This document shows, one piece after another, positions 26,120 to 35,867 of a stretch of 64,000 bases of DNA. The stretch is from Nonomuraea turcica. GTDB taxonomy: Bacteria > Actinomycetota > Actinomycetes > Streptosporangiales > Streptosporangiaceae. Where the stretch lies: assembly GCF_030718205.1 (NCBI RefSeq), contig NZ_JAUZQF010000002.1, forward strand, positions 124,001-188,000, written 5' to 3'. The notes beneath the pieces were generated by a model that saw only the letters and a program-made list of their open reading frames with translations, searched no databases and was not told where the DNA came from. The translations under genes were made by a program, and so were the position numbers. The number at the start of each line of letters is the position of its first letter. Within the stretch, counting starts at the first letter, position 1.

Positions 26120-27724
26120 TCAGGCGCTCCGGATCGGGAGGATCACCGCCGAGGGGTGTGCGGAGTCGTGGTAGACCTCCTGGTCCGCCGCTCGGAGGGT
26201 GGTGGCGGTGGCGCGGGATTCGCCGGTGCCGGGGTTGCGGGCGTAGCGGGGGAAGGCGCCGCTGGAGACCTGGACCCTGATCCGGTGGCCGCGCTTGAAG
26301 CGGTACGCGGTCGGCCAGAGCTTCACGGTGGCGCGAGTGATCTCCTCGGCGCCGGACAGGCTGACCAGGCCGTCGCAGACGTTGGCCGAGCGGCCGCGCG
26401 GGTCGACGTCGCAGAGCCGGACGAAGACGTCGGCGTAGGGCAGGCTGGAGCGGAACCAGATCTCGGCGCCGACCTCGCCGATGACCTCGGCGTCCTCCTC
26501 GAGCACGTCGGTGGTGTAGGTCAGCACGTCCGCGCGGGCCTCCAGAGACCCGTTGTCGACGCGGCCGCCGCCGTTCATGACCACGCCGCCGGCCGCGGGC
26601 GTCGGGTCCGCCGGGTCGTAACGGTACCGGTCGGGCGCCGAGTCACCGGCCGTCTCGGTGGACAGCGCGCCGGAAGGCTGGAGGTGGAAACGTTGCGGTG
26701 CGTAGCCGGGCGGCGGCCAGGTCTCGAAGTCGCGCCAGGCTTCCTCGCCCATCACGAACAGCCGCACCGGCAGGCGGTGCGGGGGCTGCTCGCCGCGGGC
26801 ATGGGCGAGCCCGAACTCGATGGCCTCCAGCGTCCCCGTGTTGTTGATCGCCGTGTGCGTCCACGGTCCGACCGTCATTCTGGCCGGCCGGCCCGCCTCC
26901 TGGAGGATCCGGAAGTCGCGGAGCTGGCCGGGCAGGAAGATGTCGTACCAGCCGCCGATCGAGCTGACGGGCACCGTCACCTGGGCCACCCGGTCGCTGT
27001 GGTCGAGGCCGGCCCAGCGGGGGGCGTCGGCGTCGTGGGTGAGGATGTCCTGGATGTAGTCCGAGCGGCGGCCGACGGCGGCGACGTCGGCCTGGTTGAG
27101 CGGGAGCGTGCTCAGGGCGCGGCGGATCTTCTTGGCCTGGAAGGGTTGCCGGAGCATCGCCAAGGGTCGTTCCTGTACGGCGATCAGGGCGCCCCATCCG
27201 AACGGCGTCTCCAGTGACATGCCGTCCTTGCGGAGGAACTCCAGGGTCAGCGCGGATTCGGTCACCTGCGGGATCATCGCCTTGACCTCGGGAGGCAGGG
27301 CGTCGGCGACGGCCCACTGCACATACCCCATATAGCTGACGCCCACCAGGACGATGGAGCCGCCGAACCAGGGTTGTTTGATCACCCAGTCCAGCGTGGC
27401 CAGGCCGTCCTCGCGCTCCTGGCGCAGCGGGTCGAAGGCGCCGCCGGAGCCGAAGCCGCCGCGGGTGCTCTGGATCAGCACCTGGAATCCGCGTTCGGCC
27501 AGCGGCCTGGCCATGGCCATGGCCAGCACGCCCCGCCGGCCGTACGGGCAGCGGATGAGCGCGGTCGGCAGCGCCTCGCCCCCGCTCCGCGGCGCCCACC
27601 GGTCGGCCAGCAGCTCGACCCCGTCGGGCATCGGCACCCGGAGATCCCGCTGGACGACGAGGTTCCTGGTCACCGGCGGGGGCAGCTTCAGCCAGCGCTG
27701 GAGGAGATGACTGATCATGTTCAT
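26120..27724 (-). CDS. CocE/NonD-family serine hydrolase (X-Pro dipeptidyl-peptidase S15-like)
   Basis: A 534-aa alpha/beta hydrolase of the S15/CocE group. The nucleophile elbow is LVGVSYMGYVQW, the late catalytic His lies in VGPWTHTAINN, and the RSTRGGFGSGG-like segment (IQSTRGGFGSGGAFD) is family typical. The C-terminal 200 residues form the jelly-roll domain. Family members hydrolyse esters, amides or beta-lactam-like side chains; the substrate is unknown. There is no signal peptide. The ATG overlaps the stop of the TetR gene (ATGA), so the regulator and hydrolase form one operon. Confidence 0.88.
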   Translation of the reverse strand: MNMISHLLQRWLKLPPPVTRNLVVQRDLRVPMPDGVELLADRWAPRSGGEALPTALIRCPYGRRGVLAMAMARPLAERGFQVLIQSTRGGFGSGGAFDPLRQEREDGLATLDWVIKQPWFGGSIVLVGVSYMGYVQWAVADALPPEVKAMIPQVTESALTLEFLRKDGMSLETPFGWGALIAVQERPLAMLRQPFQAKKIRRALSTLPLNQADVAAVGRRSDYIQDILTHDADAPRWAGLDHSDRVAQVTVPVSSIGGWYDIFLPGQLRDFRILQEAGRPARMTVGPWTHTAINNTGTLEAIEFGLAHARGEQPPHRLPVRLFVMGEEAWRDFETWPPPGYAPQRFHLQPSGALSTETAGDSAPDRYRYDPADPTPAAGGVVMNGGGRVDNGSLEARADVLTYTTDVLEEDAEVIGEVGAEIWFRSSLPYADVFVRLCDVDPRGRSANVCDGLVSLSGAEEITRATVKLWPTAYRFKRGHRIRVQVSSGAFPRYARNPGTGESRATATTLRAADQEVYHDSAHPSAVILPIRSA

Positions 27725-28323
27725 CGGTCCTGTTCTTTGTGCTCGAGGAGGACGTGCATCATGCGCATGAGCCGTTCGGTGAACTCCTCGGGGTCGAGCG
27801 GATCGTCCCCCTCCACCAGCCAGGCATTGACGAAGGCGGCCGCGCCGCCGGTCAGGTACAGGGTGAGGTCGTCGGCCGTGCGCGGGTCGAGCCGATCGCC
27901 GCCCATCCGGCGGGCGAGCCGCCTGTTGACCGGCATCAGCAGTTCGGACAGCGCCTTGTTCAGGGCGAACGCGATCGAGCTGGTCAACATCGCCCGGTAG
28001 AAGGCCCGGTGTTCGGCGAAATGCCGCATCGCAGCCAAAGCCGGGCCGCGCCTGTCAGGGGAGGGCGAGGCGTCCTCGATGCGCTGCAACAGCTCGCGCC
28101 GGGCGAGGTCGAGCGCGGCCTCCAGCAGCAGCGTGTCGCGATCTCCGAAGTGCTGGTACACCACCTGCCTGCTCACGTCCGCGGCCGCGGCGAGGTCGGC
28201 GATCGGGACGGCCGCCGTGGCTCGTTCGGCGACCAGGGCGACGGCGGCCCGCAGGAGAGCGGAGCGCGTACGCCGCACCCGGCGGTCCTGTGCGGGGGCG
28301 AGCGCGCCCGACTGCAGTGGCAT
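27721..28323 (-). CDS. TetR-family regulator of the CocE-type hydrolase
   Basis: A 200-aa TetR repressor. Residues about 35-60 give the helix-turn-helix IADLAAAADVSRQVVYQHFG. The rest is the helical ligand domain. GAGG lies 6 bp before the ATG. Upstream is a 28-bp inverted repeat covering its own promoter spacer, so autoregulation is expected. The hydrolase gene is co-translated downstream, and its substrate or product is the likely ligand. Confidence 0.9.
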   Translation of the reverse strand: MPLQSGALAPAQDRRVRRTRSALLRAAVALVAERATAAVPIADLAAAADVSRQVVYQHFGDRDTLLLEAALDLARRELLQRIEDASPSPDRRGPALAAMRHFAEHRAFYRAMLTSSIAFALNKALSELLMPVNRRLARRMGGDRLDPRTADDLTLYLTGGAAAFVNAWLVEGDDPLDPEEFTERLMRMMHVLLEHKEQDR

Positions 28324-28331
28324 ACCTCAAG

Positions 28332-28365
28332 ATAATGGACACATGTAAATAAGAAGGCAAGTGTC
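28332..28365 (-). promoter_or_regulatory. tetR promoter with embedded 8-12-8 inverted repeat operator
   Basis: On the minus strand TTGCCT (28360-28355) and CATTAT (28337-28332) are separated by 17 bp, a good sigma-70 promoter. Inside it, GACACATG (28338-28345) and CAAGTGTC (28358-28365) are inverted with seven of eight matches and a 12-bp spacer. This is typical TetR operator geometry between -35 and -10. Confidence 0.65.
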
Positions 28366-28395
28366 AATTATTTAGGGGTGTGAGCGCCGATGGTC

Positions 28396-28408
28396 TAGAC
28401 TCCCGCAG
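28396..28408 (+). promoter_or_regulatory. Candidate -10 for a leaderless acyltransferase message
   Basis: TAGACT (28396-28401) ends 7 bp before the ATG at 28409, and no ribosome binding site is present. Transcription would start at or beside the start codon. The -35 region is weak. Confidence 0.35.
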
Positions 28409-29539
28409 ATGTTCGCGGCCCCCGCCCGGCTGGCCTGGCTGGACGCCCTGCGGGGACCGGCCGCGCTGGCCGTCACGATGCACCACGCCGGCTGGACCTT
28501 CGTCCCGGGCCTCTGGGCGGAGGTGGACCGGCGCATCGATCTGGGCACGTGGGGCGTGTTCGTGTTCTTCCTCGTCAGCGGCTACATCATCCCCGCTTCC
28601 CTGGAGCGGCGCGGCGACCTGCGTGCCTTCTGGACCGGCCGGGCCTTCCGCCTCCTCCCCCTCCTGCTCGCCGCCTGCTGCCTGGCGCTCCTGCTCGCGC
28701 AGGCCGGCGTGCTGCCTCTCCATCCCGGGCTCGGCGAACGCCCGCCGCCCCTGGTCGTGCTCGGCAACCTGACGATGCTGCAGGAACTGCTCAATCTGCC
28801 CGCCGTCATCAGCGTGACGTGGACGCTGTCGTACGAGATGGCGTTCTACCTGATGAGCGTCGCGCTGTTCACCGTCAGGCAGGCACACCGGTCGGCGGGG
28901 ATCGCCGTCGCCCTGGCGTTGACCGCCGTGCCCGTGGGCCTCCTGCTCCCCCGGGCGAGCATCGGCGGCCGGGCCGACTTGGCTGCCGCGTCGCTCGGCC
29001 TGGCGGTCGTCGCGGCCATCGCGGTGACCGTGCTGGGGCGCGGCAGGGCCCGTACGGCGGCGGCGGTCGCGGGCGGTCTCCTGGGGCTGGCGCTCGTGGT
29101 CCTGGGCAGCCGGGCCGGCACCTGGCAGGGCATGATCATCCTGGCGACGATGTTCGCGGGGACCGCCGTCTACCGCGCCGAGCAGGGGACGATCTCCTGG
29201 CGCACGGCCGGCGTCGCGGTCGTGGCGGTGCTGGGATGCGCGCTGCCCGCCAAGGACGATCCCGCCTGGGCGCCGGGGGTCGTGCTGGCGTTCGGCGCCT
29301 TCGCCCTGGCGTACGCGCTGCGCCGGCGGGCGTTCCCGCGCTGGTTGCCGCAGCTGGGCGTGATCAGCTTCTCCCTCTACCTGCTGCACCCGCTCCTGCT
29401 GTACGTGCTACCGGACCTGGTGCTGTACTTCGTGGTCCTCCTCCCGCTCAGCGTCGCCTCGTACCAGCTGATCGAGGCGCCGGCCCAGCGCCTCGGCAAA
29501 CGCCTGGTCCGCCGCGACCAGCCCCTTTCCCGCACCTGA
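28409..29539 (+). CDS. Acyltransferase-3 family membrane protein (OafA/YrhL type)
   Basis: A 376-aa polytopic protein with about ten membrane segments. It opens with WLDALRGPAALAVTMHHAGW, the family motif whose His is thought to be catalytic. FFLVSGYIIP is the second hallmark, and SFSLYLLHPLLL is typical near the end. Such proteins acylate exported sugars, lipids or antibiotics. No glycan genes are adjacent. It starts without a visible ribosome site and ends 15 bp from the convergent PucR gene. Confidence 0.9.
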   Translation: MFAAPARLAWLDALRGPAALAVTMHHAGWTFVPGLWAEVDRRIDLGTWGVFVFFLVSGYIIPASLERRGDLRAFWTGRAFRLLPLLLAACCLALLLAQAGVLPLHPGLGERPPPLVVLGNLTMLQELLNLPAVISVTWTLSYEMAFYLMSVALFTVRQAHRSAGIAVALALTAVPVGLLLPRASIGGRADLAAASLGLAVVAAIAVTVLGRGRARTAAAVAGGLLGLALVVLGSRAGTWQGMIILATMFAGTAVYRAEQGTISWRTAGVAVVAVLGCALPAKDDPAWAPGVVLAFGAFALAYALRRRAFPRWLPQLGVISFSLYLLHPLLLYVLPDLVLYFVVLLPLSVASYQLIEAPAQRLGKRLVRRDQPLSRT

Positions 29540-29554
29540 GGCGCGAACGGGACC

Positions 29555-31009
29555 TCAGTCCAGGAGACCGAGCTGGCGCCCGGCTCGCAACGCCAGCCAC
29601 ACCTCGGCGAACGCCGCGGTGGACGACAGGTCGCGGCCCGTCAGCTCGGCGAACCTGCGCAGCCGGTACGCCAGCGTGTTGGGATGAATGTGCAGCGCGG
29701 CCGCGGCGTCCTCGGTGCGCCGATCACGCTCCATCCAGGTCCGCACGGACGTCAGCAGCTGCGAGCCGTGCGCGGAGTCGTAGGCGAGCACCTTGCCGAG
29801 CACGTTCTCGACCAGCGCGGTGAGCGCCCACGGATCGTCGGGCAGCCACCTGCCGGTGGTGTCGTCCCCGTAGTGCACCAGGGCGCGCCCCGACTCCGAC
29901 GCCGAGGACGCCGCCCACACCGCCTCCCGCTTGGGCACCTGCAAGGACTCCCCCGGTGCGAACGGCCTGCTCATGCCCGCCGCCACGTCGGGCAGCGCCG
30001 CGACGGCAGCCTCGAGGGCGGGTGAGCCGAGCACGTAGCGGTCCTCGCCCCTGCGGAGCATGAGGTGCGGCTGATCGTCGAGCGCGCGGTGAATGGCCTC
30101 GTCGGGCACGTTCCTGATCACGAGGAGGGCCAGCTCGGCATCCACGGGCAGCCCCATCCTGACCAGCCGCCGCCGCGCCGTGGCCGGATCGAGGACGTCC
30201 TGGAGCAGCTCGGACAGGGTTTCCGCGCCCTGGCGGCGCAGCGTCTCGCGCTCGTGGCGGGCCATGGCCACCTGCAGGGCGGCCACGGTGGCGATGTGCT
30301 GCACCACGGCCAGGCCGGCGGGCCTGGCGCCCTGGCGTTCGAAGGCGACGAGAAAGCCCGCGGGCCCGCCCGGCGCCGGCACGGGCAGGACGAAGCCGCC
30401 GGGAATGGTGGGCGGCGCTTCCGGCTGGGACGGGAGCACGGCCAGATCGGGCACCGGCACTCCCGGCAACAACGGCCGTCCCTGCGGGGTGCACAGGTAG
30501 ACCTCATAGCCGGACAGCTGCTCGAGACGTTTGAACAAGGTCGCGGTGCCGAGATTCTCGGCCGCCAGCCAGCGCAGCGCGCCGAACACCTGGAGCTGTG
30601 CGCCGAGGCGTTGACTGGCGTCCTCCTGCACGGCCGCGGCCACCTCCTGGGCGATCGCGATGAACGGCACCGCCAGCGGCACCTCGAGCACGGGCATCCC
30701 CCGCTCCTCGGCGGCCTGGAAGAAGGTATCGTGCAGCGGCGGCACGTGCAGCTGCGCCGACAGGGCGAGCGCGGACACGCCCGCGTCGTCGAGCCGCTCC
30801 AGATAGGCGCGCTGTTTGGCGGCCTGGCGCGGGATCGCGATTCCCGTCGTCATGATGACCTCCGCGCCGAGCAGCCAGGGCGTGGGGTCGTCGAGCTCGC
30901 TGACGTGCGCCCACGACACCGACCGCCCCAGTCCCGCCTCGCCGGCCAGCAGCCGCAGCTGGAGAGCGGGAGAGCGCAGCAGGTCCTCCACCGACACTTT
31001 TGTGGTCAC
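29555..31009 (-). CDS. PucR-family transcriptional regulator of the adjacent transport cluster
   Basis: A 484-aa regulator with all PucR parts: an N-terminal purine-catabolism-like domain (SVEDLLRSPALQLRLLAGEA onwards), a central GGDEF-like region and the C-terminal helix-turn-helix with TEDAAAALHIHPNTLAYRLR. I place the start at GTG 31009, just before VSVEDLL; longer in-frame versions add unconserved residues. A TATCCT hexamer ends 7 bp upstream, so the message may be leaderless. It is divergent from the amino-acid ABC/TPP-enzyme operon and shares a palindrome with it. Confidence 0.88.
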   Translation of the reverse strand: MTTKVSVEDLLRSPALQLRLLAGEAGLGRSVSWAHVSELDDPTPWLLGAEVIMTTGIAIPRQAAKQRAYLERLDDAGVSALALSAQLHVPPLHDTFFQAAEERGMPVLEVPLAVPFIAIAQEVAAAVQEDASQRLGAQLQVFGALRWLAAENLGTATLFKRLEQLSGYEVYLCTPQGRPLLPGVPVPDLAVLPSQPEAPPTIPGGFVLPVPAPGGPAGFLVAFERQGARPAGLAVVQHIATVAALQVAMARHERETLRRQGAETLSELLQDVLDPATARRRLVRMGLPVDAELALLVIRNVPDEAIHRALDDQPHLMLRRGEDRYVLGSPALEAAVAALPDVAAGMSRPFAPGESLQVPKREAVWAASSASESGRALVHYGDDTTGRWLPDDPWALTALVENVLGKVLAYDSAHGSQLLTSVRTWMERDRRTEDAAAALHIHPNTLAYRLRRFAELTGRDLSSTAAFAEVWLALRAGRQLGLLD

Positions 31010-31016
31010 CCACAAA
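30999..31016. promoter_or_regulatory. Perfect palindrome TTTGTGG-N4-CCACAAA at the pucR start
   Basis: Seven-base arms match perfectly around TCAC. On the minus strand the site lies directly between a -10-like TATCCT (31022-31017) and the GTG start, overlapping that codon. It is the only strong dyad in the divergent region of about 100 bp. Autoregulation by PucR is the natural inference. Confidence 0.6.
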
Positions 31017-31113
31017 GGATATGGCGCGTCTTCAGGTCTGCCCCGATTGAAGGTCCGCGGTACGCCCCCCACACTCAATGCCATCCACCTGTATGGGAAG
31101 GCACGGGCACCAC

Positions 31114-32007
31114 ATGAGAAGAGCACTTGCCATCACCCTCGCCGGCCTCGTCGGCCTGGCTCTCGCCGGCTGCGCCGCGCCCGAGGAGACCACGGCGGCC
31201 CCCACGACCCAGATCTCGGCGGGCGCGAAGGACGAGGCGATCGCCAAGCTGCTCCCGGCGGACGTCCAGCAGGCCGGCAAGGTGCGTGTGGCCTCCGGTG
31301 TCTCCTTCCCGCCGATGGAGTTCTTCGACACCGACAACAAGACCGTGCTCGGGTTCGACGCCGACCTGGGCAAGGCCCTCGGCGAGGTGCTGGGCGTGGA
31401 GTTCGCCTTCGAGAACGTCAACTTCGACGGCATCATCGGCGGGCTCAACGCCGGCCGCTACGACCTGGGCCTGACGAGCATGCTGGACAAGAAGGAGCGC
31501 CAGCAGCAGGTGGACTTCGTCGACTACCTCAAGTCCGGCTCGGCGCTCATGGTGCCCAAGAGCAATCCGCAGGGCGTCAAGGAGGTCCTCGACATGTGCG
31601 GCAAGAAAGTCGCCGTCGAGAAGGCCGCGACCGGCGACCTGCTCGTGGACGACGTCACGAAGAAGTGCGCCGACGCCGGCAAGCCGGCCGTGGAGAAGGT
31701 GCCCTTCCCCGACCAGGCCAGCGCCGTGCAGGCCCTGCAGTCCAAGCGGGCCGACATGGTCGCCGCGCTGGACCTGACCCTGGCCTACAGCGTGAAGCAG
31801 GCGCCGCAGCAGTTCGAGGTCGCCGTGAGCGCGATCGACCCGCTGCCCGTCGGCATCCCCATCCCCAAGAGCAAGCCGCAGCTGCGGGACGCCGTTCAGG
31901 CCGCGCTGAAGAAGGTCATCGCGAACGGCACCTACGACCAGCTGCTGGCCAAGTGGAACCTGCAGGCGCAGGCGTTCAAGGACGCCGCGATCAACGCGGG
32001 CTCATGA
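31114..32007 (+). CDS. Amino-acid type (family 3) substrate-binding lipoprotein
   Basis: A 297-aa binding protein with lipobox LALAGC at about residues 15-20. The body has VASGVSFPPMEFFDTDNKTV and GFDADLGKALGEVLG, the family 3 opening, then VDFVDYLKSGSALMVPK. It would bind a polar amino acid or similar amine outside the membrane. The ATG at 31114 starts the signal (MRRALAITLAG); an upstream in-frame ATG at 31093 is possible. Its stop overlaps the permease start. Confidence 0.88.
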   Translation: MRRALAITLAGLVGLALAGCAAPEETTAAPTTQISAGAKDEAIAKLLPADVQQAGKVRVASGVSFPPMEFFDTDNKTVLGFDADLGKALGEVLGVEFAFENVNFDGIIGGLNAGRYDLGLTSMLDKKERQQQVDFVDYLKSGSALMVPKSNPQGVKEVLDMCGKKVAVEKAATGDLLVDDVTKKCADAGKPAVEKVPFPDQASAVQALQSKRADMVAALDLTLAYSVKQAPQQFEVAVSAIDPLPVGIPIPKSKPQLRDAVQAALKKVIANGTYDQLLAKWNLQAQAFKDAAINAGS

Positions 32008-32843
32008 CGAGCGTCGAGGAGCACGCGGCCGAGCCGATCGTGCCGCTGCGGCGCACCGGTAGGTGGGTAGCGGCGGCGGTGCTCGCGGTGCTGGCCGCGA
32101 TGGCGGTCAGCTTCGTGGTGACCACCCCGGCCCTGCGGCTCGACCTGGTGGCGGGCTACCTCTTCGAGCGGTCGATCATGCGTGGACTGCTGCTCACGAT
32201 CGAGCTGACGGTGCTCGCCATGCTGGCGGGCGTGGTGCTCGGCACGGCTCTGGCGATCATGCGGCTTTCGGACAACCCGCTGCTGCGCTGGGCGTCCGCA
32301 GCGTACGTGTGGCTCTTCCGCGGCACGCCGATCCTGGTCCAGCTGCTGTTCTGGTTCTTCCTCGGCGCGGTGATGCCGCGGATCAGCGTGGGGATCCCCT
32401 TCGGGCCCGAGTTCTTCTCCGCGCCGGTCAACACGCTGATCACGCCGTTCACCGCGGCCATCCTCGGCCTCGGGCTGAACGAGGCCGCGTACATGGCCGA
32501 GATCGTCAGGGCGGGCATCGGCTCCGTGGACCGGGGGCAGCGGGAGGCCGCCGAGGCGCTCGGCATGCGGCCCGCGCTGGTCTACCGGCGGGTCATCCTG
32601 CCCCAGGCGGCCCGGGTGATCGTGCCTCCGACCGCGAACGAGACGATCTCGATGCTCAAGCTCACGTCCCTGGTGCTGGTCATCGGCCTGCCGGACCTGC
32701 TGACCAGCGCCCAGCTGATCTACGGCCGCAACTTCCAGCAGATCCCGCTGCTGATCGTCGCCAGCATCTGGTATCTCGTGCTGACCACGCTGCTGACCTT
32801 CGCCCAGTCCAGACTCGAACGGCGACTCGGAGGGCACGCATGA
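32004..32843 (+). CDS. Amino-acid ABC transporter permease (HisM/GlnP type)
   Basis: A 279-aa permease. After one N-terminal membrane segment comes the HisM/GlnP module: [37 protein letters not shown] and the EAA loop [20 protein letters not shown]. It is overlapped by four bases on both sides. As the only permease gene, it should act as a homodimer with the ATPase that follows. Confidence 0.92.
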   Translation: MTSVEEHAAEPIVPLRRTGRWVAAAVLAVLAAMAVSFVVTTPALRLDLVAGYLFERSIMRGLLLTIELTVLAMLAGVVLGTALAIMRLSDNPLLRWASAAYVWLFRGTPILVQLLFWFFLGAVMPRISVGIPFGPEFFSAPVNTLITPFTAAILGLGLNEAAYMAEIVRAGIGSVDRGQREAAEALGMRPALVYRRVILPQAARVIVPPTANETISMLKLTSLVLVIGLPDLLTSAQLIYGRNFQQIPLLIVASIWYLVLTTLLTFAQSRLERRLGGHA

Positions 32844-33610
32844 GTGACATGACGCCGCTGCTCGTCGCGCGGGCCGTACGCAAGAGCTTCGGGAAAGTCG
32901 AGGTGCTCAAGGGCATCGACCTGACGGTGCACCCTGGCCAGGTGGTGTGCCTGCTCGGCCCGTCGGGCTCGGGCAAGTCGACGTTCCTGCGGTGCGTGAA
33001 TCACCTCGAACGGCTCGACGGCGGGGAGATCTGGGTCGACGGCCACCTGGTCGGCTACCGCCGCTCCGGCGGCAAGAAGTACGAGATGCGCCCGCGCGAG
33101 GTGGCCGACCAGCGGCGTGACATCGGCATGGTGTTCCAGAGCTTCAACCTCTTCCCGCACCGCACGGCGCTGGAGAACGTCATGGAGGCGCCCGTGCACG
33201 TGCTCGGCCGGCCCCGCGAGGCCGTCCGGCAGGCGGCGCTCGACCTGCTGCGGCGGGTCGGCATGGAGGAGCGGGCCGGCCACTACCCCGCCCAGCTCTC
33301 CGGCGGTCAGCAGCAGCGGGTCGCGATCGCCAGGGCCCTCGCCATGCAGCCCAAGCTGATGTTGTTCGACGAGCCGACCAGCGCGCTCGACCCCGAGCTC
33401 GTCGGCGAGGTCCTCGACGTGATGAAGGACCTGGCCGGCGCGGGAATGACGATGGTCGTGGTGACGCACGAGATCGGATTCGCCCGCGAGGTGGCCGACC
33501 ACGTGGTCTTCATGGACGACGGGATGATCGTCGAGGCGGGACCGGCCGGCGAGCTGATCGCCAATCCCCGGCACCACAGGACCCAGGCCTTCCTGGCCAA
33601 GGTCCTTTAG
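32840..33610 (+). CDS. Amino-acid ABC transporter ATPase (GlnQ/HisP type)
   Basis: A 256-aa ATPase with Walker [12 protein letters not shown]-loop [12 protein letters not shown], signature [16 protein letters not shown] and Walker [21 protein letters not shown], the exact GlnQ-class pattern. It belongs to the importer with the two preceding genes. The TPP enzyme gene follows after 13 bp. Confidence 0.94.
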   Translation: MSDMTPLLVARAVRKSFGKVEVLKGIDLTVHPGQVVCLLGPSGSGKSTFLRCVNHLERLDGGEIWVDGHLVGYRRSGGKKYEMRPREVADQRRDIGMVFQSFNLFPHRTALENVMEAPVHVLGRPREAVRQAALDLLRRVGMEERAGHYPAQLSGGQQQRVAIARALAMQPKLMLFDEPTSALDPELVGEVLDVMKDLAGAGMTMVVVTHEIGFAREVADHVVFMDDGMIVEAGPAGELIANPRHHRTQAFLAKVL

Positions 33611-33623
33611 GCGAAAGGACCTC

Positions 33624-35267
33624 ATGGGATCCCTCGAATCCGCGCCGAAACCCGTGCGGACGGGCGGCGACCTGGTCGTCGAGTCGCTCGCCGCGCTCGG
33701 CGCCACCACGGTCTTCGGCGAGCCGGGACAGCACGCGCTCGGCCTGTTCGACGCACTACGCCGAGCACCCCTGCGTTACGTAGGGTGCCGGACCGAGCTG
33801 AGCGTCGCGCTGGCCGCCGACGGGCATGCCCGTGCGACCGGCTCGGTCACGCCGTTCCTGGTGTCCACCGGCCCGGGCGCGCTGGGCACGCTGCCCGCGC
33901 TCATGGAGTCCCGTACGGCGAGCGTGCCCGTCCTGGGCATCAGCAGCCAGATCCCGGCGGACGGGCTGGGCGGCGGGCGCAAGGGCTACCTGCACGAGCT
34001 GCCCGACCAGGCGGCGTCCTTCCGTGACGTGGTGAAGTCGGTCCACGTGGTGCGGACAGCCGGTCAGATCGTGCCGGCGCTGGCGCAGGCGTGGGAAGCC
34101 GCGCTCACCGCGCCCGCCGGGCCGGTCTGGGTGGAGATCCCGCAGGACGTGCTGCTCGGCGCGACCGACCTTCCCACAGTCGCCGAGCTCCGGGTGGCGC
34201 CGAGGCCGCTCACCCCGCGGGCCGAGCTCGTCACCGCGGCGGGGGACCTGCTGGCCCAGGCGAGCGCCCCGGTGATCCTGGCCGGCGGTGGCGTGGTCCG
34301 CGCCGGCGCTCAGGCGGCTCTGCTGGACCTGGCCGAGGAGCTGAATGCACCGGTCGCCACCACGTTCGGCGGGAAGGGCGCCTTTCCCTGGGAGCATCCG
34401 CTGTCGCTGCGGTCGTGGCTGGAGGACCGGCATCTGACGGCGTTCCTGGAGGACGCCGACGTGCTGCTGGTCGTCGGCTCGGGCCTGGGGGAACTGTCCA
34501 GCAATTACCACACGATGCGGCCACGCGGCCGCGTCATCCAGATCGAGGCCGACCTCGGCAAGCTGGAATCCAACCATCCGGCGCTGGCCGTCCACGCGGA
34601 CGCTCGCCTGGCTTTGGAAGCGCTGGCGCCGGCCGTCAAGGGTGCGGCGTCGAAGCCCGGCCGTGGGCCGGCGGCGCGGGATGCGGTGCGTGACGTGCTC
34701 GCGCGGGTCGCCGAGCGCCTGGACGCCCAGGACCTCACGATCGAGCGCGCACTGCTCGCGGCCGTGGACCGTGCGCTGCCGGCGGAGGCGCTGAGCTTCT
34801 GGGACATGACGATCCTCGCGTACTGGGCCTGGTCCGCCTGGCCGCGGCCGATGGAGTCGGCGCAGGGCGCGGGCGGGCTCGGCTACGCGCTCCCCGCGGC
34901 GCTCGGCGCGGCCGCCGCCACCGGCGGGCCGGTGCTCGCGGTCAGCGGTGACGGCGGCGCGATGTACGGCCTGGCCGAGCTGGCCACGCTCCGCCAGCAT
35001 GACCTCGACGTGACCTGGTTGATCGTGGACGACGGCGGCTACGGCATCCTGCGCGAGTACATGACCGGCGCGTTCGGCGTCGCCACGGCGACCGAGCTGG
35101 CCAGGCCGGACTTCGTCGCGCTCGCGGCCGCCTTCGGCGTGCCCGCCTGCCGTACCACTCCGGCGGACCTGGAAGGCGACCTCGCGCGGGCGCTGCGAAC
35201 GCCGGGACCGAGCGTCATCGTCCTGCCCGCGACCCTGCGCATGTTCGCCCCGACGCACCTGGGATGA
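33624..35267 (+). CDS. Thiamine diphosphate-dependent enzyme (acetolactate synthase / 2-oxoacid decarboxylase fold)
   Basis: A 547-aa three-domain ThDP enzyme. Glu58 (CRTELSVALAADGHARATG) is the residue that activates the cofactor. The ThDP/Mg motif is GDGGAMYGLAEL with the distal part DLDVTWLIVDDGGYG. The central domain is reduced in FAD-binding features. Its place behind an amino-acid importer and a PucR regulator fits catabolism of an amino acid after transamination, for instance a 2-oxoacid decarboxylase of the AruI type, but the substrate is inference. True biosynthetic acetolactate synthase is unlikely because no small subunit follows. Confidence 0.82.
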   Translation: MGSLESAPKPVRTGGDLVVESLAALGATTVFGEPGQHALGLFDALRRAPLRYVGCRTELSVALAADGHARATGSVTPFLVSTGPGALGTLPALMESRTASVPVLGISSQIPADGLGGGRKGYLHELPDQAASFRDVVKSVHVVRTAGQIVPALAQAWEAALTAPAGPVWVEIPQDVLLGATDLPTVAELRVAPRPLTPRAELVTAAGDLLAQASAPVILAGGGVVRAGAQAALLDLAEELNAPVATTFGGKGAFPWEHPLSLRSWLEDRHLTAFLEDADVLLVVGSGLGELSSNYHTMRPRGRVIQIEADLGKLESNHPALAVHADARLALEALAPAVKGAASKPGRGPAARDAVRDVLARVAERLDAQDLTIERALLAAVDRALPAEALSFWDMTILAYWAWSAWPRPMESAQGAGGLGYALPAALGAAAATGGPVLAVSGDGGAMYGLAELATLRQHDLDVTWLIVDDGGYGILREYMTGAFGVATATELARPDFVALAAAFGVPACRTTPADLEGDLARALRTPGPSVIVLPATLRMFAPTHLG

Positions 35268-35285
35268 TGCGAACCGCCCGCACGG

Positions 35286-35867
35286 TCATGGGCCTTCCAC
35301 CGCGTACGTGACCAGCGTGGTGAGCACCCGCTTGACCGACTCGCGATCGCGCACGTCGCACAGCACGATCGGAATGATCTCGTGCAGTGAGAGCGCCCGC
35401 CGCACCTTCGCCGGGTCGTGGCGGCGAGCGCCGTCGAAGCAGTTCACGGCGACCACGAACGGAAGGCCGCGCTGCTCGAAGTAGTCCACCGCGGGGAAGC
35501 AGTCCTCCAGGCGGCGGGTGTCGGCGAGCACGACCGCGCCCAGCGCGCCGAGGGCCAGCTCGTCCCACATGAACCAGAACCGGTCCTGCCCGGGCGTGCC
35601 GAACAGGTACAGCCACAGCCCCTCGCGGATCGTGATGCGGCCGAAATCCAGCGCCACCGTGGTCGTGGTCTTGGTCTCCACGCCCGAGGTGTCGTCCACC
35701 CCGACGCCTCGCTCGCTCAGCAGCTCCTCGGTGTGCAGCGGCCGGATCTCGCTGATCGTGCCGACCATGGTCGTCTTGCCGACGCCGAAGCCACCCGCGA
35801 TGAGGATCTTGATGGCCAAGGCCGAGGCGACCGCGGTCGTCCCCGGCTCAGAGGCTGCGTAGTCCAT
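35286..35867 (-). CDS. cvnD: Conservon GTP-binding protein CvnD
   Basis: A 193-aa Ras/MglA-like GTPase. The P-loop is GGFGVGKTTMV at about residues 25-35, the switch region contains TKTTTTVALDFGRI, G3 reads FGTPGQDRF, and a later VVAVNCFDGA segment replaces the NKxD motif, as is usual in this family. It ends the cvnA-B-C-D operon. The start ATG at 35867 has AGGGAAG upstream; longer in-frame versions run through cvnC. Conservons are thought to relay membrane signals affecting development or antibiotic production. Confidence 0.92.
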   Translation of the reverse strand: MDYAASEPGTTAVASALAIKILIAGGFGVGKTTMVGTISEIRPLHTEELLSERGVGVDDTSGVETKTTTTVALDFGRITIREGLWLYLFGTPGQDRFWFMWDELALGALGAVVLADTRRLEDCFPAVDYFEQRGLPFVVAVNCFDGARRHDPAKVRRALSLHEIIPIVLCDVRDRESVKRVLTTLVTYAVEGP

